In this document: positions 58,595 through 64,000 of the stretch, in pieces | Position numbering within the stretch: the first letter of the stretch is position 1 | Layout: the number at the start of each line of letters is the position of its first letter | Assembly: GCA_037893245.1 (NCBI GenBank) | Contig: JBAIAA010000436.1 | Span: forward strand, 558,001-622,000 | Direction of reading: 5' to 3' | Source: Crossaster papposus | Taxonomy: Eukaryota; Echinodermata; Asteroidea; Velatida; Solasteridae | Length of the DNA stretch: 64,000 bases | The notes under the pieces: generated by a model | Database searches by the model: none | The model's input: only the letters and a program-made list of their open reading frames with translations | What the model was told of the DNA's origin: nothing | Program-made: the position numbers and the translations under genes

Positions 58595-59728
58595 ATGGGA
58601 ACGAAGATCACTCTTTTTGCTATTTTCTCTCTAGGTGAGTATTTTTTTATGAGTATTTGTGACAAACAGCACGTACAGAACGAATTCGCCTATAACTCTT
58701 CGCAAACCCTCAACTTGTTATCGGCTCTCAAAATGCTCTAATAGCAAAGAATTTGCCTCGCGTTGGAAATTTTCGACCGATTTACAGGTCTACACCTCAG
58801 ACAAAAACAACTGGACAAGAATAATAACATGCTATCTCGTTTAATCTCATAATTTCGTTCATAGACGTAGTCGGATACTCCTCCTCTGCTACTGAGTGCT
58901 ACGCTGGACGAGCCTTCAACCAAGGAGTCAATTTCTTACACTGGTTGGTACCGGTAGCCGACCCCTGCCGGTGCACAGCCATACGACTGGGCGGGGAAAT
59001 CATCACCGCGTCCCCGGCCTACCCACCCCTCTATCGCGGTGGAGATCTGCTTCTCTCGGAGGATGCCGAAGAGATTTGGACCTTCTTTAACTGCACAGGT
59101 ATGACAGAAAGTTCCACTAAAACACAGCATTAAATCTGCGTAAAACTAAAAAGGTTATTTCAGCGGCTCTGCAACCTCTTCTATCAATTTCTAAATGAAA
59201 TGATTATAACGCGAATCAAAATATTTGCTGTGCAGTATAGTATTAATAACAGATTGTACCCACCCCCTTTTTTAAAACTTATCAGCTCGCTTCTGTGCCG
59301 CCCTGCCGGGGCCGGGGGATTGGCAGTATTTTGGTCACAGTTGCTATCTTATCATCGAGTCGAAGTTGAGCTACCAGGAAGGTAAAAACTACTGCGTGAA
59401 TCTGCTGAACGGGAGGACGCCCGCCCACCTGGCGTCGATCCACAGCGCCGAGGAAAACGCCTTTCTGCGGCGGTACTACGCGAAGGTATACCAGGCGCCT
59501 ACTGGTAATATCGCCCTCTGGATCGGGTACGATAAGGTCTCTTCGAATCATTACCGGTGGGTGGATGATGGGTCAATTGGTAGCGGATTCGAAGATTGGC
59601 ATCCAGGAGAGCCTTCTGGGGGAGGAGAAATGTGCACCGCAATGTGGTATGGTAAACACTGGAACGACTTGTCATGTAACAATAAAGCCCCGTTTGTTTG
59701 CAAGGTGCCCGCTGTATATCGTGGCTAG
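58595..59728 (+). CDS. Secreted C-type lectin, tandem copy 6
   Basis: Exons 58595-58634, 58865-59098 and 59286-59728; 238 residues, two more than the others. One extra codon early in exon 2 gives GYSSSAT, and AGRGF becomes AGRAF. Exon 3 has YAKVYQAPTGNIALWIGYDK, then a unique GSGFEDWHPGEPSGGGE with one inserted residue, then GKHWNDLSCNNKAPF. EPS and WND are present. AATAAA lies near 59866. The only length change in the sugar-binding domain of any array copy is at this loop. Confidence 0.88.
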
Positions 59729-61721
59729 AGAGAAATAGTATTGCGCATGCCTGGTGAAGATAGTTTAAGAGTAATGGTCGGATTTTCACATGAGTCTGAT
59801 ATTTTATCACACCGGCATTTACGTTTAATGGAGGATCTGAATAAGTATATAGATAAATAAACTTACAATCCAATTAACCATTTTTTATTTTCGAGATTTC
59901 TTTTCGAACGAATTTTTTTGGACGACATTTTATGCACAACTTATTTATTGTAATCATATAAGTATGCACACAACAAAGACTTCATTAAAACAATCTTTTT
60001 AAGCAGTACTTTTTATCACCTAATTGATAGTTTTAGATTACTTGGTGTTTTTTATGATTGTTATATCTTTGTACAGCGCTTTGAGATGTCTTTGTGACAT
60101 GGAAAGCGTTTTTTAAATGATTATTATTATTATTATTATTATTATTAAGTATACAATTAACTTTATGTCATATAGGCATGCTGCGTAGCACGGTAAAGCT
60201 ATAACAATTAAAATGTTAATTGCACTTAATAAAACACGGCTCATCGAGTAGTTCTATACAGATATTTATATCTTTTTTAAGTTGACCACACAATGAATTG
60301 TTTTTGGCCATTACAACAATCTATTGAATAAGGCCTACATTATTTAGACTATTGTTTTTAAACCAATGTATACAATTTAGAGGCAAACATCTTACAGCCC
60401 CCAAAATATGAACGAAACAAACGAAACGTCGTTTCTAGATGTTTACTATATATTTCATGATGATGTATTTAATAAATCACTGACTTAAACATTATTTCTT
60501 GTTGGATTCAAATTGTGGAAGTTAGTTTTCGTACAAAAGAAATACATCTAGTTTTAAGGCGTCATTGCTGATTTTGTTTTGTACGGACAAAATCCGAGTG
60601 TGAAACAATGGATGTCGCAGTGATTACTCATACTCACATTATTACAACGATCGACTTAATAATAGGTGCGGCGGGGAAAGGACCACAACTAACGATATGA
60701 CTTATCCTACTTATATGCGTGGGAGAATAGTGCTAATACCCATCTCATTCATGTCGCAATCTTTCAACAATAGTTCGACTAGAGCCGTTCTAGCGAATTG
60801 CTCTTGAGCATGCGCATTGGTAAAGCAGAGACTGACTAATGGTGGACTATAGTTCGCGGCCGAACTTGAGTGTCTAGACCTACGGTCTACGTCTACAGCT
60901 ACGTCTACGTGGGCGCTAAGGCAAATATAATTCGGACGTGGTGCCTACACTGACCTCTATACATGGACAGATCATCCATTGTTTCATTTTGAAGTCGGCA
61001 TGCAGAGAAGTGCAACATGGCGGACCCACGAAGTCACTCTGTGAGCCAATGAAATGTCCAGGTGTAGAGTTCAGTTGGTTGGTAAATCCACTGACCTCTA
61101 CAACTGGACATTTCATTGGCTCACAGCAGTGACGCCATGTTGCACTTCCAGTTCGCGCCGACTTCAAGTGTTAGCACAGCAGAATATGGACAATGATCCG
61201 TCCAGGTGTTGAGGTCAGTGGGTGCCTACGACAGAGCCGTATATATAGATTGCGCCCCCAAGCGATGCTTGAATTAGTGTTTGTAAAATTACGACGTAAG
61301 AATTTACAACAATTATCGTCTGCTAGATGCTACGCAATGTTTGTTTAAAGCCAGTTGAAATACCTGATGATATTGTCGTATTTATCGATCTGTTAGTTTC
61401 AATTCAATGCACTATCATTGAAAAATAAACGAAAATTTGCTCCAAAATTAACGTTAGTGCTGCCGCCATTTTGTTTTGCCTGAGCTAGACAACTTCTTTT
61501 ACGGCTAGATTTTTGTGACGTTGTAGCCGTAGCTGTAGCTCTAAACGGCATTTCGGACAGCGCTACAAAATGGCCGACGCAGACAATAGCCGTACCTGTA
61601 GCTCTAGACACCCGTTTCGGACACGGCCTCATTCAGTTTGGAAGGGGGAACCTGTACTACAGTGGGCGGCTGGTTGTTGCGTCTAGTGGGTGCTCGACTT
61701 GTGACGTTGCACTGGACAAAC
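59729..61721 (+). repeat. Lectin downstream block, unit 6
   Basis: 3' UTR with AATAAA, (ATT)n at about 60120-60146, then the downstream block, interrupted by a 273-bp MITE at 60948-61220. No gene is seen. Confidence 0.7.
60948..61220. mobile_element. MITE with 8-bp TSD and internal second inverted repeat
   Basis: Ends CACTGACCTC and GAGGTCAGTG are flanked by GGTGCCTA at 60940-60947 and 61221-61228. The outer arms extend about 30 bp (GGACAGATCAT / ATGATCCGTCC). A second internal pair, CACTGACCTCTACA...ATTTCATTGGC against GCCAATGAAAT...TGTAGAG, makes it a double foldback. No coding. Confidence 0.8.
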
Positions 61722-63010
61722 TAATGGCCCTGTCACACCAGAGCGTTTAGGCCAACGCGTGAGTAACGTGTTGGAATTTTGGCAACACGCTGGCAAATGC
61801 TGACCAACGCTCGGCCAGCGTTAGCAACACTCTGAGCGCGTTACTCACACACCGGGACACGCTGTCACACGCTGAGGCAAACAATAATTTGTCAACATAC
61901 CTAAAATTGCCTGCGTTTGCCAGCGTGTGACTGCACACGCTGGCGGCGCGCTGGAGGGGTCTTTACTCACGCGTCGAACGCGCTAGACGATCGTTACTAA
62001 CCCGCCACTCATACGCTGGCGTACGCTGGCGACACACTAGTTGGAGGGCCGCGTACCCCTGGCGTGCCCCCATCGCGTTTATAACGGGTTGGTATCGCGC
62101 TTGTAGCGTTGGTCAACGTTGGTCAGCGTATGTGTAACGACCCTCTAGCGCGTTCAACGACTGCCTAACGACCAGATAACGCGTTCAGCGTGTGCTAGCG
62201 TATTGGTAGCGTATTATCTATAGCGTATTGGGGGGAGGCATGATGAAGTTGAAGAAAATGTTCACGGTTCGGTGAGTACTGCAAGAATGAAGTACTGTAG
62301 TAGCGCGTGGGCTATTTATACAATAAATCACATGGTCGTTGCAGTACTCTGGCGCACGTTGGAACGCGCTCATTCACGCGCTGGGCAGTCGTTCCCCAGG
62401 CGTCGAGCACGTTAGTAACGTGTTAATCACGCGCTGGTGAGCGCTGGCGTACGCTGGCGATACGCTGTCATATGCCATGAATCAGTGATGCGTTCCTCAC
62501 ACGCTAATTTTGTAGAGCTGCTAAGCACAAAAATATGCTTAGCATGAAAACTTCTCCTTGGCAAAAACAAGGTTACAAACCAAATTTTCACGTGATCTTT
62601 ACTGTTTTCGATTGATAATCAGCTGGTTTTTTCCTTAGCATGAAAAACCAGAGAATTTTTGCTGGTAACCTGTTAATGAGCAAGACATTTTTGTGCTAAG
62701 CAAATTTTGGTGCTTAGCAGCTCTATGAAATTGGCCCATGGTCGTTGCAGTACGCTGGCGCGCGTTGGAACGCGCTCATTCACGCGCTGGGCAGTCGTTC
62801 CTCAGTCGTCGAGCGCGTTACTCACGCGCTGGCGAACTTGCGCTGGCGTACGCTGCCGATACGCTGTCATCTTTTATCTATAAATCAGTGATGCGTTCCT
62901 CACAAGCTGAGCGTTCCTCACACGCTACTTACGCGCTGGTATACGCTATGAACCCGTTATCAACGCGTTATTAACACGCTGAAATCACGGTTCCACTTGA
63001 CTTTGTCTGT
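61722..63010. repeat. CpG-rich CGCTGGCG block, units 6-7 (long form)
   Basis: Same block as at 18186, with a complete TAAGCAC MITE inside. Confidence 0.75.
62505..62734. mobile_element. TAAGCAC-type MITE, complete
   Basis: Same ends and body as 18996-19229. Confidence 0.7.
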
Positions 63011-63583
63011 GAAAGTTCAGCGTATAGCTTAAAAGGTGTATACACCATTAATAATTGCTTGAATTTTCAGGAATGAGTGGATTAGGGGGGTTGTATTTTA
63101 TAGTAAATATCGTTTAACTGACCTATCCGAAGTTTTACAGTCATGGATGCCGAGGAAAGCAAGACAAACTGCGTTCGTTTTCAACCGGCGTCGGGCAGTG
63201 GTTCTTATGTTGTTCTTGAGTGTTTTTCGAGATCGCCGTCCGGCGGGCGATTGTGTATTTTTAAAAATAAAATTCAATTTCTCGGAACAATTAGCCTATA
63301 TGATATCTAGCGCAATCATTTTTCTGGATGCCTACAATCAATATTTACTTTAAAATAAGTAAGACATTTCTTAATAATTCGGAAGTAAAAATGTGTGATA
63401 CACATGTATCTGCAAAATGGTGTATCCTACCTTTAAAATTAACTATCGTTATTTTTCGATCTCTGACTCTGAAGAAGAAACAATAGCCAAACTATGACTA
63501 ATTTGTTACAAGAACTTGCTGGACAAAAATATTATCGCTAGCCACAAAATGACTTGGCTAGTTTTGGCGACAGCTTAAAATTA
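63011..63583. repeat. Inter-unit spacer (AGTAAATATCG block)
   Basis: Matches 39001-39480 without the foldback insertion; the empty site TTTATAGTAAATATCG is at about 63098. No gene is seen. Confidence 0.65.
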
Positions 63584-64000
63584 CACATGTGAGTGCGTCC
63601 TATGGCTGCATTGTACAGCCGGCCGTAGCCAATCATTATCACTGTCTTCAGTAACATTTATAAACTAGCGCAGATAAACGATTGCCTTTGCAAAATTAAT
63701 ACAGACTTTTCAAAGCGTTGTATGTTGCTATATTAAACCATGAGGAATTCCTCCATTGTATAACCTCACGTACATTCCGTGCGCGTGTCACTTGGCATGA
63801 AATGCATTATACAGCGCGCGCGCCGGTTGTAGCCAATCATAGGCTGTCATCGGTGAAATTCGTTTCACATGAACTTATGAACCAGTGCACATAAACTACA
63901 AAGCGTTGTAGGTGGGTATAACCATAGCCATGGAGGAATTCCTCCATGGTACATGTACATGTATAACCACACGTATGTACATATATGCGCGTGTCACTGT
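63584..64000 (+). repeat. Start of a seventh lectin upstream block
   Basis: ACATGTGAGTGCGTC... opens the same upstream block as before every lectin. From about 63800 the block partly repeats itself (CAGCGCGCGC...CCAATCAT, GAGGAATTCCTCCAT twice). A further lectin gene is expected beyond the window. Confidence 0.6.

Noticed and set aside
4387..59551. Minus-strand ORFs opposite lectin exons 2 and 3
   Set aside because: Shadow frames of GC-rich coding exons; they repeat at the same place in each copy and do not respect splice sites.

Overview
The window is a piece of a repeat-rich animal genome. Genes have introns with GT-AG splice sites and AATAAA poly(A) signals, secreted C-type lectin-domain (CTLD) genes form a tandem array, and the rest is non-LTR retrotransposons, Helitron-like elements, MITEs and microsatellites. 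A marine invertebrate deuterostome fits best. An echinoderm is my guess, from the lectin type and the TAAGCAC-type MITEs, but the sequence alone does not settle the species. Bacterial operon features, rRNA genes, functional tRNA genes and CRISPR arrays were not seen.

The backbone is a tandemly duplicated unit of about 7-8 kb before insertions. Each unit has, in order: a conserved upstream block of about 2.7 kb with a possible non-coding first exon and a poly-G tract; a three-coding-exon lectin gene; an (ATT)n microsatellite; an AT-rich downstream block; and a CpG-rich block of degenerate CGCTGGCG-like repeats. Five lectin copies are intact (genes at 4244, 34180, 42124, 50399 and 58595). One copy is reduced to its first coding exon (22787). 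A seventh unit begins at the right edge (63584). Exon 2 is almost invariant between copies. Exon 3 differs mainly in two blocks around the ligand-binding loops, and these blocks occur in all four combinations, which points to gene conversion or unequal exchange.

Insertions make the units different lengths. In unit 1 the (ATT)n microsatellite is split by a 5.7 kb Tx1/L1-like LINE on the minus strand (5774-11487) and by five head-to-tail Helitron-like elements (11525-17221). The Helitron-like elements carry dozens of copies of a perfect or near-perfect DR1 nuclear-receptor motif. In unit 2 most of the gene is replaced by about 8 kb of single-copy sequence carrying two different single-exon lectin genes (26005-26517 and 27965-28510). 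Later units carry a hairpin-bearing foldback family (38243, 47395), a triple tRNA-derived SINE (46594-47394), an RTE-like fragment with a 12-bp target duplication (45487), a Helitron-CR1 composite (53283-55164) and an 8-bp-TSD MITE (60948). The window starts inside a second copy of that CR1 fragment, so units 1 and 6 share an ancestor carrying it.

Functionally, the plausible host products are seven secreted lectin-domain proteins: five array copies and two diverged single-exon genes. They may act in pathogen or glycan recognition. That role is inferred from the family and from where the variation lies; the sequence does not show it directly.
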